Shown piece after piece: positions 31,390 to 43,786 of a stretch of 64,000 nt of DNA. The notes beneath the pieces are model-generated. The model did not search any database, had not been told where the DNA came from, and was given only the letters and a program-made list of their open reading frames with translations. Source of the DNA: Uranotaenia lowii. Taxonomy: Eukaryota; Arthropoda; Insecta; Diptera; Culicidae. How positions within the stretch are numbered: the stretch's first letter is position 1; each line of letters begins with the position of its first letter. The stretch covers positions 237,526,447 through 237,590,446 of the forward strand of contig NC_073693.1 of assembly GCF_029784155.1 (NCBI RefSeq). The letters are read 5' to 3'. Position numbers and translations under genes: made by a program.

Positions 31390-34116
31390 TCTATTATATA
31401 AAATTCTCTTGTAACGGTGTTTGTAGTACTACTCCTCCGAAATGACCCAACCGATTCAAATGAAATTCTTTTTAGAATATTCTGTGGGCATGCGAATCGG
31501 TTTATATTGAATAAAAACAACAAAAAGTCACATCAATTGTCCGAAATCATTAAATTTGTAATAAATTGAATCAAATTAAAGTCATGGCCTTCAAATTTTT
31601 CGAGATTTTCTTTACTTTGGGCGCCGGGCGGGCGATTTGTTTTTCGTCTCTATGGTCGAAACGTCGAAACGAATGGCGTCGGAAACAAACGTCGAGGAAG
31701 GATAGTTACCATGGCATAGCATACTGATCAGTGGAAATATTTGAGCGCGTATTTTTCAACCAGGCATACTGACAATGCACGAGGTGGCGCTATGAAGCCT
31801 AGATGTGATATTTTTCTATATGATTCCCAGCACATTTGTACAGCACATATTAATGAATGCGGCCTATATGTGACCCAGATTTATATTTTGCCGACCCAAT
31901 CAAAACCATATAAACGATTTTAAACATTAAAACTATTTTGATTTCGTGTTAATTAAAACAGCATTTTTTGTCTAAAAATATAAATTCAATACTGATAAAG
32001 GTATATTTGTGGACGCTTGAAAAAAAGAAGCAAGTGAGAAGATTTACATACAATTGTATAATCCGATACGCCTTGATTCCTATCGATAGCAGTCAAAATA
32101 ATAACATGTAATAATTTTTCAGAACCACAACAAAATCTTATGAAAATGAACAAACAAATGGACTGAACAAGAGCCTGTCCTTTAAAATAGATAACAAAAT
32201 GATTAGCAAACGTTCAACATTCACAAAAAAACGATGAATTATTTCTTCATATATTAATTGTTGAGCCCATACAAACAATCTGACGAAATAAACTCAACTA
32301 TTTATTAAACCATTGACCGAAAACACTGTACTGTTTGTTAACATACAATACGTACTTAACATGAAAAGTGTGTTATTGTTTTACGTATTTTGCCTACCTA
32401 GAAGAGACTTTTTTGAGATTGAAGTGCCAGTGGAAGCAGAATTTTTTTTTGAAAAATTTGAATATGACCGAAGAGTGTTCAAAATACTATTACCTTCTGT
32501 CATTTTACATGGTGGAACAAGTTCAAGCGCGCCTTTTAGCCACGAAACATCTACTTTTTACTGGATTTTTTTCTCTAAAATGATTCGGCATTATATGAGA
32601 AAAGTTTTGAAAAGGGTATCCCGCGTGTTGAATCTGAAGTGGATATTCAAAATTATAAAAAGTGTCTTTGTAAATGAAGGTCTTTTGTTTAAGACAAACT
32701 TCAGTTGAAGTCGAGTATCAAACGTTTACTTTAACTGCAAAAAAACTGCAAATATATCAATGAAATTTGATAAAAAATTCAGAAACACGAAACTTTGATA
32801 ACTGTTAGCCTTCTCGGTGCAGAAATCATCAGTTTAAGGTTTTGTGTGATGTTTACATGAAATGTTTAAAAAAATATTCATACCACCGTCGAAACACGAA
32901 CAGACTTTTTTCGATCCATTCAATTTTTGATAATCTGCTTTGCATTTGATTGTTAATGAACAGATATGGTCAGTAAGTTTGAACCTTAAAAAGTCTTCAA
33001 AAGACCCTCAGCAAAAAAAAAGAGAAAATTGCTATAATTCAGCCAAATAACAAAATTTAAATATTTTTTTCTTCTTTAAAAACCATTCTTTTCCTTGATT
33101 CATTGAGAAGTTTATCAATATGAATTAAATTTGCACTTTTTGCTGAAACAAATCAAAATATAGTAATTTGCAGTAGAAAAAGTCGCCAGATTTCATACCC
33201 TGACATGTTCTGTTTGGCATCACTTTTAAGTTGTAATGTGTCATGTCTACAAGTTTAATATATTGCGAGAAAAATGATAAACATGATTTTACCATGGGAG
33301 AGTATTTGGGTACGAGATATGTTTCTATGATTGTTACAAACCTTTCTGCATTGCAGTGGAAAGAAGGGAGTTCAATATAAATTGCGATGTATAGCTTGAA
33401 AACTTATCAAACCAATAAGGACATCCATACAAGTTTGTAGGCATAAATCGAGAATTATATTTGACATAGGGCTTGTGATATAGCTTAGTTGGCAAGTCTG
33501 TTGTCACCTGAGCCGATGTCCGTGAGTTCGAGCCCAAGAATAAACATCGAACACAGTTGTACCGGATAAGTTTTTCAATAACGATCCGCGAACTGTAACG
33601 TTGATAAAGTTGCAAATGCCATAAAGATGGTAAAACGACTATAATTAACAAAAAAAAATTTTTTGACATAATTTGAAAACTTATCAGACAAACAAAGCGA
33701 AATGCTACCTCATTTAGATACATACATATTATCAACATACAATTATTTATGGAACAAGTAACAAAAAGTGGATTTTCTAGCACGAGGCTTGCCAAGTTGG
33801 ATGATTACGTCGAGTGCTGAAAAAAAAAACGAATTTGCAACGAGAACCTGATACCTGATCATTCGGCTATGTACAAAAAATCTGAATTGAAGATAAGTAA
33901 ATAAAAAAAGTGTTGAAATTATAAGGTTTAATTTCCATAGAACAAAGCGTTGTTAAAAGCGTTAATGTTAAAAAAAAGACTAGGACATGTTGACAAAAGC
34001 CAGACAATAAATAAATCAATATTAAATGCTTTTTTAAAGTTAATCGACGAAGAAAAAAAAATGGAAAATGGACTTCATATTTAACATGGTAAGACGAAGT
34101 TTACCGGGTCTGCTAG
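31390..34116 (+). mobile_element. Helitron-like sequence, second family, with a distinct 3' end
   Basis: The left end (TATTATATAAAATTC... ACCCAACCGATTCAAATG) has the style of Helitron-like 5' ends. The right end is a hairpin GGTAAGACGAAGTTTACC, then GGGTCTGCTAG and T (CTAG at 34113-34116). Units near 33290-33470 match the 150-bp repeats of the elements at 15158-18142. It may be one 2.7-kb element or two fragments. It contains a SINE at 33469-33661. A 131-codon frame at 32313-32708 shows no recognisable domain. Confidence 0.6.
33460..33670 (+). mobile_element. tRNA-derived SINE, family C, full copy with target-site duplications
   Basis: A 193-bp element (33469-33661) between perfect 9-bp repeats TTTGACATA (33460-33468 and 33662-33670). 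The tRNA-like head has A box TAGCTTAGTTGGC and B box GAGTTCGAGCCC, and the tail ends in an A run and T's. Other copies lie at 23171-23292 and 56810-56996. Confidence 0.88.
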
Positions 34117-34117
34117 T

Positions 34118-35035
34118 ATTATATACAATTTTCATAATCTTAAGATGTCCCTACTTAAAAAGGACATAATATTTCACCAAACATAGATGACGGTGATTAA
34201 TCTCTCCAAAGAATATTAATTCCTTGACTTTTTTTAAGGTTTTATTAATGACACTTTACCATCCTTGTGGCATTCGTGTCTTAATTCCTAGACTGATTTC
34301 TGCATTTTAAACCTAAAAATCAAAATCTGAGTATAAATTTCATATAAGAATTACTATGAATTTTGAAACAAAATGCAAAATTTGTATTAGAAATCTTTTG
34401 TTTGAATTCTTAATTTACGGTGCTTAATATGATTTTTTTGAATTATTATTATTTGTATTTTATTTTTTTTTTAAATAATTATTTATCCGAAAAACCATCA
34501 TGATAATTTTTTAACGTTTAAATTCTGCATAAGAACTGAGGATAAAACTTCAATTCCAAATCTTAAAAATGGTTTGAATTTCAAGATTCAAATATGAGAA
34601 AGCATTCTTAGTTTTGTCTGAATTGCAAATCCAGGCTATTCTATCTCACAACTTTACAAAATCCAGGCATATTTCATAAATTTTTTTTTTAAATTCCATC
34701 TTATTTCCTGGCATTTTTTAAATTAATTCCATTTAATTCGAGAAGAACACTTGAAGACTATAAAAATACGAAAAACGTCAGTAAATTAAAAATCATCAAA
34801 TAGGCTTTCAAAAAAAAATAGTTGAAGTTTATTTTGACAAAATTTGTTAAAATCATAATTCGATTAGAATTAGTTGTGCCAGACCATTTCAGATAACACC
34901 AAACAGAATTTTTATATATTTTATTTCATTTAATTTGAATTCAAAATTACAACTTTTCCGGCGATTTTGCAAAAAAAACAGGAATACATTAACGGAATGG
35001 TAACATTCTAGCGTTTAAACTATATTTAAAAAAGC
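34118..35035. other. AT-rich spacer
   Basis: Nothing supported. Confidence 0.5.
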
Positions 35036-35340
35036 TTGTCTACTTCAAGGCGTTATTCAAAGTTGTTTAGCGGAAAATTTTCTTTGGAGAATTTATAAAA
35101 TGGCACAAAAACTATTAGTAGGCTCGGTTCCACAGAAGAAACAAAAATGAGTAGATTTTTCAGTATAAATTATTCAATTTTTCCATACAAACCTAAAAGT
35201 TCAATTTGACTCATGTAAACGTTACTTAAAAATTGTGCAACAAATCATGGATGAGTTTTGAACCAAAAACCGCATTTAAGACCCCAGGGTTTGAGAAATT
35301 CAAAAATGAACCCTTATCGACTCAGTCTAGTTACCAATCC
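35036..35340. repeat. Foldback repeat family, copy 2 (partial)
   Basis: Matches the right part of the repeat at 18660-19066 (GGCTCGGTTCCACAGAAGAA and flanks). It continues into sequence that is the reverse complement of that repeat's left end, finishing at GACTCAGTCTAG. Confidence 0.7.
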
Positions 35341-35595
35341 ATTTGAAATCGAACAGAATTTTTGTTTGATCTTGCAAATAAAGTGAAATATTCTGGACCA
35401 AATCCAGGTCTTACTTTATTGAAATCAATATTCGGGACTAAATTATTATCAACAAGTAAGAATTTTTTGAAAAATTGTAGCAGAATTGTGAGGATGAGAA
35501 GAGATTTTGAGAGTTTGAAGGTTCTAAATCGATATTGTTATCCTTGAGTTGTTTGTGTTTTCGCTTATCAAAACTATGGTGAATTTATCTATTTT

Positions 35596-37026
35596 ATTGA
35601 AGAAGTCAAAGTCAAATTTATGGTAGAAATACGTATTTTAAATCAGTTAGTTATCTGGGAGCATTTTTGTATTTGATTTGATTTCTGATTCTGATTAATC
35701 CTCAAAAATATCATATAATTCTTATTAAATTTCAATACCAGATTTAATTTCACTGACATCTCACTATGAGTAGAAAAAATCTACAAGAAATATGAAAAGA
35801 AGTTTCAGATTTTATTCCTCTATTCAAAAAGAATGATTTGTTTCCGTTTTTTTTTTAAATAATAGAGGTAAAAGTTTTTAATTCTATCGAACATCAGTCA
35901 TAAATAAGCTACTCAAAATAATAACTGATTTTTTTTAGAACTTATCTTAAATTTCATATTGTTCTATAGTATGTATTTTTTCTAATGATCTTAATTACCT
36001 TCATTTCGCCTAAGAACTTTACATTATATGCACTAATCTTAATAAAGTATCAAAGTTGACATTCAATCACTCAGTTATGCATAATTTTTAAGCCAGCTCG
36101 TGGCATGTTATTTTTTCCTCTGTACTTCGAATCAAACCTCGGCTATTGTGATTGGTTTAAGAAATATTCACTTCTTTCTCGAACCTGCTCCCAGCATCTG
36201 ATACCCACAATTCAAACGGTCGGAATCAAGAAGTTGTGAGCCAGTTGGAGTTGTAACTCTATATTAAGTGTATGAATCAGCACTCCCACAAATACGGGTT
36301 TTGCCTTCTCAATGAACCCGAAATCAAGTTACATTTTTTTTTGTTTCTTAGCTCAATTGACATACCCGGCAAAAAGTGGGTGACTATTGGGTCAACAGAA
36401 CTTATTTAGAAGTACAATAATGAAATCGAAATGAAGTCAAGGTCGTGCTGCCAGCAGAGGGTGATCATTTGGTCAATTGGTTAATTTTTTTTTAAATTGA
36501 AGAATGGAAGAGAATTCTAAAAATAGCTTTGGTTTATTCTAATGAATTCTAATTGAGTTATTTCCGGATCATGTCTTCGTTTCAAATTCGACTACGAAAA
36601 TTTTCACGGTCACCGGACCGGATTCAGTCGCGCATTTTGAGTTAGCCCACTCAAGTTTGTACCATTCGGTACGTGACATTTTTCCCTGTTGTGGAAGCGA
36701 AAATTTTGTAATGTAATTAACACCTACTATTTTGAGCAAAATATTAATGGAAATGTATGGTAATAGATTTTGAAAGAAGTCACCTTTCCGCTGCAAAACG
36801 ACGAAACAACTTCGTACGTTCAAATAATTAGCTGTTGTTTACGACAGAGCGATGAGATGAGGGGAGCTTAACGGTCATAAATCATTCATGTGTCACTCAA
36901 GTGGTTGGTGGCGTGCTAAAATATGGTCAACACCAAGCTAACTTGCAACTGAGTGACCGAAGTCGATGTGGGAGGATTGATTTGGCCGATAACACACCAC
37001 GTGGAGGAATTTGGATCTGAAATATA
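35596..37026 (+). repeat. Segmental duplication, segment A
   Basis: Alignable to 50306-54304 once a hAT-like insertion there is set aside. Shared landmarks are AAGTCAAAGTC, GAATCAGCACTCCCACAAAT, TTCACGGTCACCGGACCGG and GGCCGATAACACACCACGTG. Part of it (36100-37026) is less AT-rich and well conserved between copies. No clear coding frame is kept in both copies, so any function would be regulatory or untranslated. Confidence 0.88.
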
Positions 37027-38600
37027 TTAAGAAGTGTATGGGATGGAATGTTCTCAATCGTAAACCTTAATAACTTGAAACTTCTGTCTGTGCAAATCAT
37101 ACAGACCAAAAAAGCTCCAGATTTATACAATTTTGGCGGTGCATTCATGACTCTGTTATGTTGGAGAAGTTTTGATGTGATCTCAAACGTTATGTTTTTA
37201 AATTGTAAAGTTTTTAATATGAGTATAAATTTCTTTAAGAGAAATATCTTTAAAATAAAAAAAAACTTTGATCAAATCACCATCTTTGAGGAAACTTCAA
37301 ACATTTGATCGTCATGTTTAAACTTGAAAAAAAAAAAAAAAGATATTGTCTAGTTTCACGAATATGAATTTGTACAGAATTTTTTGATCAAAAAAATACT
37401 GAACAAATGAAAATTGAAACAATCGTTATTTAAATACTACCCACGTTATAAGAATTATTAATAAATCTATTTATGGAGCTTTTGTTGAAGAAACATTTCA
37501 CAACTAATTTTCGTAAGGCAGAGCGAGTTCATAATTATGACAAGTGATGATAAAATCAAGTTTTGCAACGAGTTGCATACACAATTTTTGGCAAAGTCGT
37601 AAAATTCACTTGAGAATCAAGCTCTATTAGCATTAGTATTCATTTTAAGTAGCACTTTTCGATGAGTTTTGCAACGAGTTGCATACTAGATTGAGTAAAT
37701 TTTGGGTCACTTTTGAATTTCTCAAATTTTGAACTTTAAGGATTGTATGGGAAAATTGAATATTTTTTTACTCAAAAATCAACATAATTTTTGTTTCTTC
37801 TGTGGATCCTAGTCTGCTCATGGTTTTAATGCCAATTAATGAATTCAAAAGACCAAAACGCGAAATACCCTTCTGAATCATGTTTTTAACCATGAAGAAA
37901 TAGATCGTTGTTTTTTTGGTTTAGATTCAAAACAGTACTGAAAACTGTATCAAAAAGTACTATTTTTTGACACTGTTTTTTAGGTGGGAAAAGCAGGCCT
38001 TAATATAACCACATTTTCATAAAATATGAACTGATCATGTTAGTAATATCATTCAAAACTCAAGTTGTAGTTCTCACTTTGAAGAGGTTTCTTCTTAATA
38101 ATGCTCAAATCTAATGTCGAATCATAAACAATCACAAAAATAAACATTTTACACAAATCTTACACTAAATTCGGAAGCTTCTTGTGTAATTTTGACCGGA
38201 AACTGTAAACATTTGCATATTCTTGTACGACGACACTATTCAGGGATAGAAGAATCCCATGTAGGAAAATTCTCAGGTAAACGTATAGAAAAGCAGGGAT
38301 GAACTATTTCTCATTTTTAAGATATGACATTTATTTCTGAGGGATAAACATTACGTCTGATAGTTTAACTGACTGTAATTTAACTCTAAATATATGTATT
38401 CCAATATTTCTGATTTCAGCTGGATTACCAAACAAAACGATTCATTTTTCATTATTTGATACTGTAAACGTCTAGTATCTTGACAACTAATTTCATGTCC
38501 AAAGTTTTTTTTTTTTTTTTATCGATTCTAGTTCATAATAGTCTTCTTCATAGAAGTCATAAGATTTTTTTCAAAGCCAAATGGTGTTAAACATCAAATT
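37027..38600. other. AT-rich spacer with a foldback fragment
   Basis: Only a fragment of the foldback family (about 37740-37850) and a repeated GTTTTGCAACGAGTTGCATA (near 37560 and 37665) were noticed. Confidence 0.5.
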
Positions 38601-38793
38601 AACAGTGTTAAATCACTTCCATCTGTACCGTTGAGCCGTCAACACGTACGCCGGAGCATCGTATCGTTGCTGTGTACCTGCAGGAACATTTTTACATTAT
38701 TTTTTTTTCCTTACCTGTTTTTCAATCAGCACTTTTCAGTGCTAAAATTATTTCTATTTTCTTTTATTCATATTTTTCTCTTTTCTTTCCAGC

Positions 38794-40224
38794 ATGGGGA
38801 AGTCTACGGCCGGCTCAAGGGCCGGAAGAAAACGGATTGCTGAACCTAATCCAGGGCCATCTGCCAAAAAAGTTGAAATTTCCAATTCATTCGATGTCCT
38901 TCATAACATCGGTGATGAGGAAATATTCATATTTAATTCTGATAAGAGTACTAAGAAACCTTCTTCTTCTTATACTCTTAAAAACGAAAAGGTTCCACCA
39001 ATTACGGTCACGATTCCTGACTTCAATGCCTTTCGGAAAGAAATCGTCACTTCCGTCAAGGATGTGAAGATTTCTTTTCAGATCGGTCGAAGGGGAACTG
39101 CTCGTATTTTGGCGGAATCTTTTAATGATTTTCAAAAAATTTTAAATTATTTGAATAATAAAAAACATCAATTTTTTACGTACGACACTAGAAGTGATCG
39201 TCCATTTAAAGTTGTACTTCGTGGTCTCACCGGCGATCAGACACCGGATGAGATCACATCTGAATTAAATTCTTTGTTAGGTTTTTCTCCAATTCAAGTA
39301 ATTCAAATGAGGAAAAGAACCAACACGAATAATATCAGTAGTGTTGGTTTTGCTCCTGAGCTTTATTTGATCCATTTTAAAAAGGATCAAGTTAATAATT
39401 TGCAAATTCTTGAAAAGGCTCGTCTTATGTTTCATTGTCGAGTCAAATTCGAACCTTTTCGAAAATCTTCAACCAATTTCCTTCAAAATATTACGCAATG
39501 TCGTCGTTGTCAAGCTTTTTGTCACGGCACTAAAAATTGTAGAATGAATGCCAGATGCATGCTTTGCGGCTCATTCGATCATGAAAAATCTAAATGCCTT
39601 TATGGTGGTGATAAACCAAAAACAGAATTTTTCAAGTGTGCAAATTGCGCAGGTAATCATTCCTCGAATTCGCTAGACTGTCCCATCAGGGCAAAAATTA
39701 TTGCTTCTAGGAAAAATCCCAAAGTTTCCAGAAAAGTTTCTTCTCCTCCTTCCTCTTTTTCGTCTTCACACGTCGGGCCGGCAAACAACCTGCCTGTTCG
39801 CATTCAGCCTCGGTCTACATTGGAATCACGGCTGGGTAATACCCGAAGTGATTTTAATGTTACCTGTGCTGAATCTGCGCCACAGACTCGTTGTTTATCG
39901 TTCTCAGAGGTGGTTGAAAATGGGTTGCCCTCTCCAGGCATAACTAATAAAAATGGGAAAAAACCAAGTCTCAACGTTCATGCGAAGGCTTGGGAAAATC
40001 CCCGAAATTCAAATACTTGTTCTTCTCTTTCATTTTCTGATCCTAACAATTTTGTTGATTTGGGTGAGATTACTGAGGAAAAATTAAAATTTTTGCATCA
40101 AAATTTAATGGAAATGATGCAACTTATGTTGAAAGCAAATTCAATGTTTGAAGCTTTCCAAACTTCTTTTAATTATGCTAACAAAATTATTATGACTTTA
40201 CGATTCCCTCATGGATCCAAATAG
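38794..40224 (+). CDS. LINE ORF1 protein (RNA-binding, three zinc knuckles)
   Basis: 476 residues. A basic N terminus is followed by a central region with the look of an RNA-binding fold (about 95-220, including PFKVVLRGLTGDQT and RFHCRVKFEPFR-like segments). Three zinc knuckles at about 236-296 follow CX2CX4HX4C, CX2CX4HX4C and CX2CX3HX6C. The tail is Ser-rich and ends in a short helical stretch (ITEEKLKFLHQNLMEMMQLML). This is the standard Gag-like ORF1 of Jockey-clade elements, which coats the LINE RNA. The start is the first ATG in frame; the stop overlaps the ORF2 start by 14 bp, suggesting ORF2 is reached by reinitiation or leaky termination. Confidence 0.93.
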   Translation: MGKSTAGSRAGRKRIAEPNPGPSAKKVEISNSFDVLHNIGDEEIFIFNSDKSTKKPSSSYTLKNEKVPPITVTIPDFNAFRKEIVTSVKDVKISFQIGRRGTARILAESFNDFQKILNYLNNKKHQFFTYDTRSDRPFKVVLRGLTGDQTPDEITSELNSLLGFSPIQVIQMRKRTNTNNISSVGFAPELYLIHFKKDQVNNLQILEKARLMFHCRVKFEPFRKSSTNFLQNITQCRRCQAFCHGTKNCRMNARCMLCGSFDHEKSKCLYGGDKPKTEFFKCANCAGNHSSNSLDCPIRAKIIASRKNPKVSRKVSSPPSSFSSSHVGPANNLPVRIQPRSTLESRLGNTRSDFNVTCAESAPQTRCLSFSEVVENGLPSPGITNKNGKKPSLNVHAKAWENPRNSNTCSSLSFSDPNNFVDLGEITEEKLKFLHQNLMEMMQLMLKANSMFEAFQTSFNYANKIIMTLRFPHGSK

Positions 40225-42868
40225 ATGTTTAAATATTATGAATTGGAATGCTAGATCTTTGCTGGCTAACCAAGATGAATTCTTTTTATTTTTGAAAACT
40301 CAAAACATACATATTGCTGCCATCACTGAAACTTTTTTAAAGCCAGACAATAACTTAAAAAGCAATGCTTTCTTTAAAATTTTACGAAATGATCGACTTG
40401 ATCGACAAGGTGGGGGTGTAGCTATTGTCATCAATAGTCGTCTCAAATTTAGACTTCTTCCTTCTTTCAATACAAAAGTCTTAGAAACAATTGGAATTGA
40501 ATTAGAAACTTCTATGGGGAAAATTATAATTATTGCCGCATATTTGCCTTTTCAATGCAGCGGTGAACAGAAAAATTTTTTGAAGGGAGATTTACAAAAA
40601 CTCACCAGAAATAAATCTAATTTTTTTGTTATTGGTGACTTTAATGCAAAACACCGATCTTGGAATAATATTTCATCAAATTCAAATGGGAATATTTTAT
40701 TTAATGACTGCTCTGCAGGTTATTACACTGTTGAATATCCTAATGGGCATACTTGTTTCTCTTCGATTAGAAATCCTTCCACAATTGATTTGGTTCTAAC
40801 GGATTTAGGCGAGCATTGTAGTCAATTAGTTACTCATGCGGATCTCGATTCAGACCACCTTCCAGTAACTTTTTCTTTATCCCAAAGTCCCATTGAAAAC
40901 CCTTTAAAATCAACTTTTAACTTTCAAAAAGCTGACTGGGAGCGATATAGGAATTTTATTGAACGTAATTTGAATGTAAACGTTCCACTGAATTCAATTG
41001 AAGATATTGATTTGGCTGTAGAAAATTTGACAACTTCAATAGTCAATGCTAAAGCCGCTTCAATACCCAAAGTTAAACATAAATTTAATCAACCTTTAAT
41101 TGATGATGATCTTCAGTTTTTGATACGACTGAAAAACATTCGTCGACGCCAATATCAACGTACTAGGGATCCTTATTTGAAATTTATTTATTGCGACCTT
41201 CAAAAAGAGATCAAACGTCGTTTAAATTTCATTCGTAATGAAAATTTTGCCAAAGCAGTAGAGGACATAAAACCCTACTCAAAGCCATTTTGGAAATTAA
41301 CTAAAATTCTGAAAAAGCCCCAGAAGCCAATTCCTACTTTGAAAGACGGGGATAAACTTCTTTTAACGAATGCAGAAAAAGCTCAAAAATTGGCCCAACA
41401 ATTTGAGTCTGCTCATGATTTTAATTTAAACGTTGTAAGTCCAATTGATGCTCAAATTTCCCTTGAATTTGATGATATTCTTTCTAAACAAAATGTATTT
41501 GAAAGTTCTTGTGAGACAAATATTGATGAACTTAAATTGATTTGCAAAAAATTTAAAAATATGAAAGCCCCAGGGGAAGATGGGATTTTCTATATTCTTA
41601 TTAAAAAGTTGGCTGAAAGCACTTTAAATTTTTTAGTTAAAATCTTCAATAAATGTTTTCACTTGGCTTATTTTCCCAATAAATGGAAAAATGCCAAAGT
41701 AACTCCAATTTTAAAACCTGGAAAAAGTGCTTCAGAGCCTTCAAGTTATCGACCAATTAGTTTGCTTCCATCTTTAAGCAAACTATTTGAGAGAGTTATT
41801 TTGAATAGAATGATGATTCACATTAATCAGAATTCTATTTTCCCTGATGAACAATTTGGTTTTCGTCATGGACATTCTACTACACATCAACTTTTGAGTG
41901 TAACTAATATGATTAACGCTAGCAAATCTGAGGGTTATTCAACTGGTGTTGCTCTTCTTGATATTGAAAAAGCTTTTGACAGTGTTTGGCACAAAGGTTT
42001 AGTAGCTAAATTAGCTCGATTTGATTTTCCTGTATATCTCACCAAAATTATACAAAATTATTTGACTAGCCGAACCTTACAAGTAAGCTATCAAAATTCA
42101 TGCTCTGCAAGGACACCCATTAGAGCTGGTGTCCCTCAGGGCAGTATACTTGGGCCAATCTTATACAATATTTTTACTTCTGATCTTCCTGATGTACCAG
42201 AAGGAAAAGGTAGAAGATTATTTGCTGATGATACTTTGCTTTCAGCCAAAGGTCGAAATTTACGGGTGGTACGCAGTAGATTGCAACAAAATTTAAATTC
42301 CTTTTTGAATTACTTGAAAATGTGGAAAATTTCTCCTAACGCTTCCAAAACTCAACTTATTTTATTTCCCCATAAGCCAAGAGCTCAATTTTTAAAACCT
42401 AATGAAAATCATTCCATAACTTTTAATGGGGTTTCTTTAGAATGGTCTGATCACGTGAAGTACTTGGGACTTACACTTGATCGGAATCTTACTTTTAAAA
42501 ATCACATTGAAGATATTCAATCTAAGTGTAATAAATATACTAAATCTCTTTATTCTCTCATCAACAGGAAATCCAAGTTGTGTCTGCGAAATAAGTTACT
42601 TATCTACAAACAAGTGTTTCGACCAGCGATAATGTATGCAGTTCCGATTTGGTCTAGCTGCTGCGCGACGAGGAAGAAAGCCATCCAGAGGATTCAGAAC
42701 AAGGTTCTGAAAATGATTTTGCGGCTTCCACCTTGGCACAGCACCGAAGATCTTCATCGGATCGCAGGCATAGAATCGATCGGAGAGATGGCCAACAACA
42801 TCATCTCCAACTTCAGAGGCAAATCGATGCAGTCTTCCATCGCAGAGATTCGTTCTCTTTATAACTAG
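40211..42868 (+). CDS. LINE ORF2 protein (AP endonuclease and reverse transcriptase)
   Basis: 885 residues. The N-terminal AP-type endonuclease includes NIMNWNARSL, AITETFL, GDFNAKH and SDHLPV motifs (about 8-225). The reverse transcriptase (about 455-735) has YRPISLLPSLSKLFERV, FGFRHGHSTTHQL, LLDIEKAFDSVWH, GVPQGSILGPILYNIF and the catalytic FADD at 671-674. There is no RNase H domain. The C-terminal region ends in the usual thumb-like and basic segment. Motif wording and lack of RNase H place it in the Jockey clade. The last 250 bp are more GC-rich than the rest. It nicks target DNA and primes reverse transcription of its own RNA. Confidence 0.95.
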   Translation: MDPNRCLNIMNWNARSLLANQDEFFLFLKTQNIHIAAITETFLKPDNNLKSNAFFKILRNDRLDRQGGGVAIVINSRLKFRLLPSFNTKVLETIGIELETSMGKIIIIAAYLPFQCSGEQKNFLKGDLQKLTRNKSNFFVIGDFNAKHRSWNNISSNSNGNILFNDCSAGYYTVEYPNGHTCFSSIRNPSTIDLVLTDLGEHCSQLVTHADLDSDHLPVTFSLSQSPIENPLKSTFNFQKADWERYRNFIERNLNVNVPLNSIEDIDLAVENLTTSIVNAKAASIPKVKHKFNQPLIDDDLQFLIRLKNIRRRQYQRTRDPYLKFIYCDLQKEIKRRLNFIRNENFAKAVEDIKPYSKPFWKLTKILKKPQKPIPTLKDGDKLLLTNAEKAQKLAQQFESAHDFNLNVVSPIDAQISLEFDDILSKQNVFESSCETNIDELKLICKKFKNMKAPGEDGIFYILIKKLAESTLNFLVKIFNKCFHLAYFPNKWKNAKVTPILKPGKSASEPSSYRPISLLPSLSKLFERVILNRMMIHINQNSIFPDEQFGFRHGHSTTHQLLSVTNMINASKSEGYSTGVALLDIEKAFDSVWHKGLVAKLARFDFPVYLTKIIQNYLTSRTLQVSYQNSCSARTPIRAGVPQGSILGPILYNIFTSDLPDVPEGKGRRLFADDTLLSAKGRNLRVVRSRLQQNLNSFLNYLKMWKISPNASKTQLILFPHKPRAQFLKPNENHSITFNGVSLEWSDHVKYLGLTLDRNLTFKNHIEDIQSKCNKYTKSLYSLINRKSKLCLRNKLLIYKQVFRPAIMYAVPIWSSCCATRKKAIQRIQNKVLKMILRLPPWHSTEDLHRIAGIESIGEMANNIISNFRGKSMQSSIAEIRSLYN

Positions 42869-43134
42869 TTTAATTTTAGGATAGTGTTTAGTTTTAAGTT
42901 TAAAATATTTTTGCCATTACAGGATGTTCTCCTACATTAAATTCTTAATTGCGCTAAGCAAATTTAATTCTTACAAATAAATTTTTAATATCTAGTTAAC
43001 TATAGGGCTCTGAACAGTTCATTATTGAGCTGAACACCTAATTTAATGAAAAAAATGTAATATAAATGTAATGATGAATTGATACAAATAAAGACATATT
43101 TAAAAAAAAAAAAAAAAAAAAACAGTGTTAAATC

Positions 43135-43786
43135 CATTGAAGTGTAGATATCATTGAATGAGTATAACGCTTCTTAATGGAAAACAGACTCTGTTATGCC
43201 GAAATTCAACGCAAACGGCATCGAAAAAACTGTCTTTTTCTTCGTCGTCCATTTTCAACTGATGCGAATTTGATATTTATAAAATTATTGTCTTCACACC
43301 TTTGATTTCATGGAATTTTGTTTATAAAATATGTGTGAATTTGCGCAACTCAGAATCTTATTTAATCGTGTATTCTCGAAACTACTTCTTTGGCTTCTAA
43401 ATCCTCAGTTAATATTTCTCTTCAGAAAAAGTTCTGAGTAACAATCATAAATTCAAGTTTGGATCAGAAGAATTCCTTCAGAAAAAGTATAGATCAGAAG
43501 AATACCTTTCTTAAAAAATATTTTCCGTTCAGATAACACTATTCTCCTTTCAAGAATTGGATCTTTAACCTATATACATTAGACCGCTGCAAGCTTTGTA
43601 TGAAAATTTCAAGTTTATGCCTTTTTACACCTCCCGTAACTTTTTTTTTGGTTGTTTCTACTGCCACAAATAGCATTAAAATTTTTAAAACTTTTCATTT
43701 AGTCCTGAGTTAGTGCAAAGAGTTTTAACTTTGTATGGAAATTTTTATGGGATGACAAAATTTTTCATTTAAGTTCGCCAGAAATG
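43135..43786. other. AT-rich spacer
   Basis: Nothing recognised. Confidence 0.5.

Larger units (their letters stand above)
38601..43134 (+). mobile_element. Full-length Jockey-clade non-LTR retrotransposon (LINE)
   Basis: A 4506-bp element (38615-43120) with a short 5' UTR, ORF1 (38794-40224), ORF2 (40211-42868), a 3' UTR with AATAAA at about 43086 and an A tail of about 18. It is flanked by perfect 14-bp target-site duplications AACAGTGTTAAATC (38601-38614 and 43121-43134). Both frames are open with all motifs intact, so it is recent and potentially active. It separates segments A and B of the duplication and has no counterpart in A'-B'. Confidence 0.96.

Noticed and set aside
32313..32708. 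131-codon frame as a host gene
   Set aside because: No domain, AT-driven composition, and it lies within Helitron-like sequence.
33469..33540. tRNA gene
   Set aside because: It is the head of a 193-bp SINE with its own target-site duplications.
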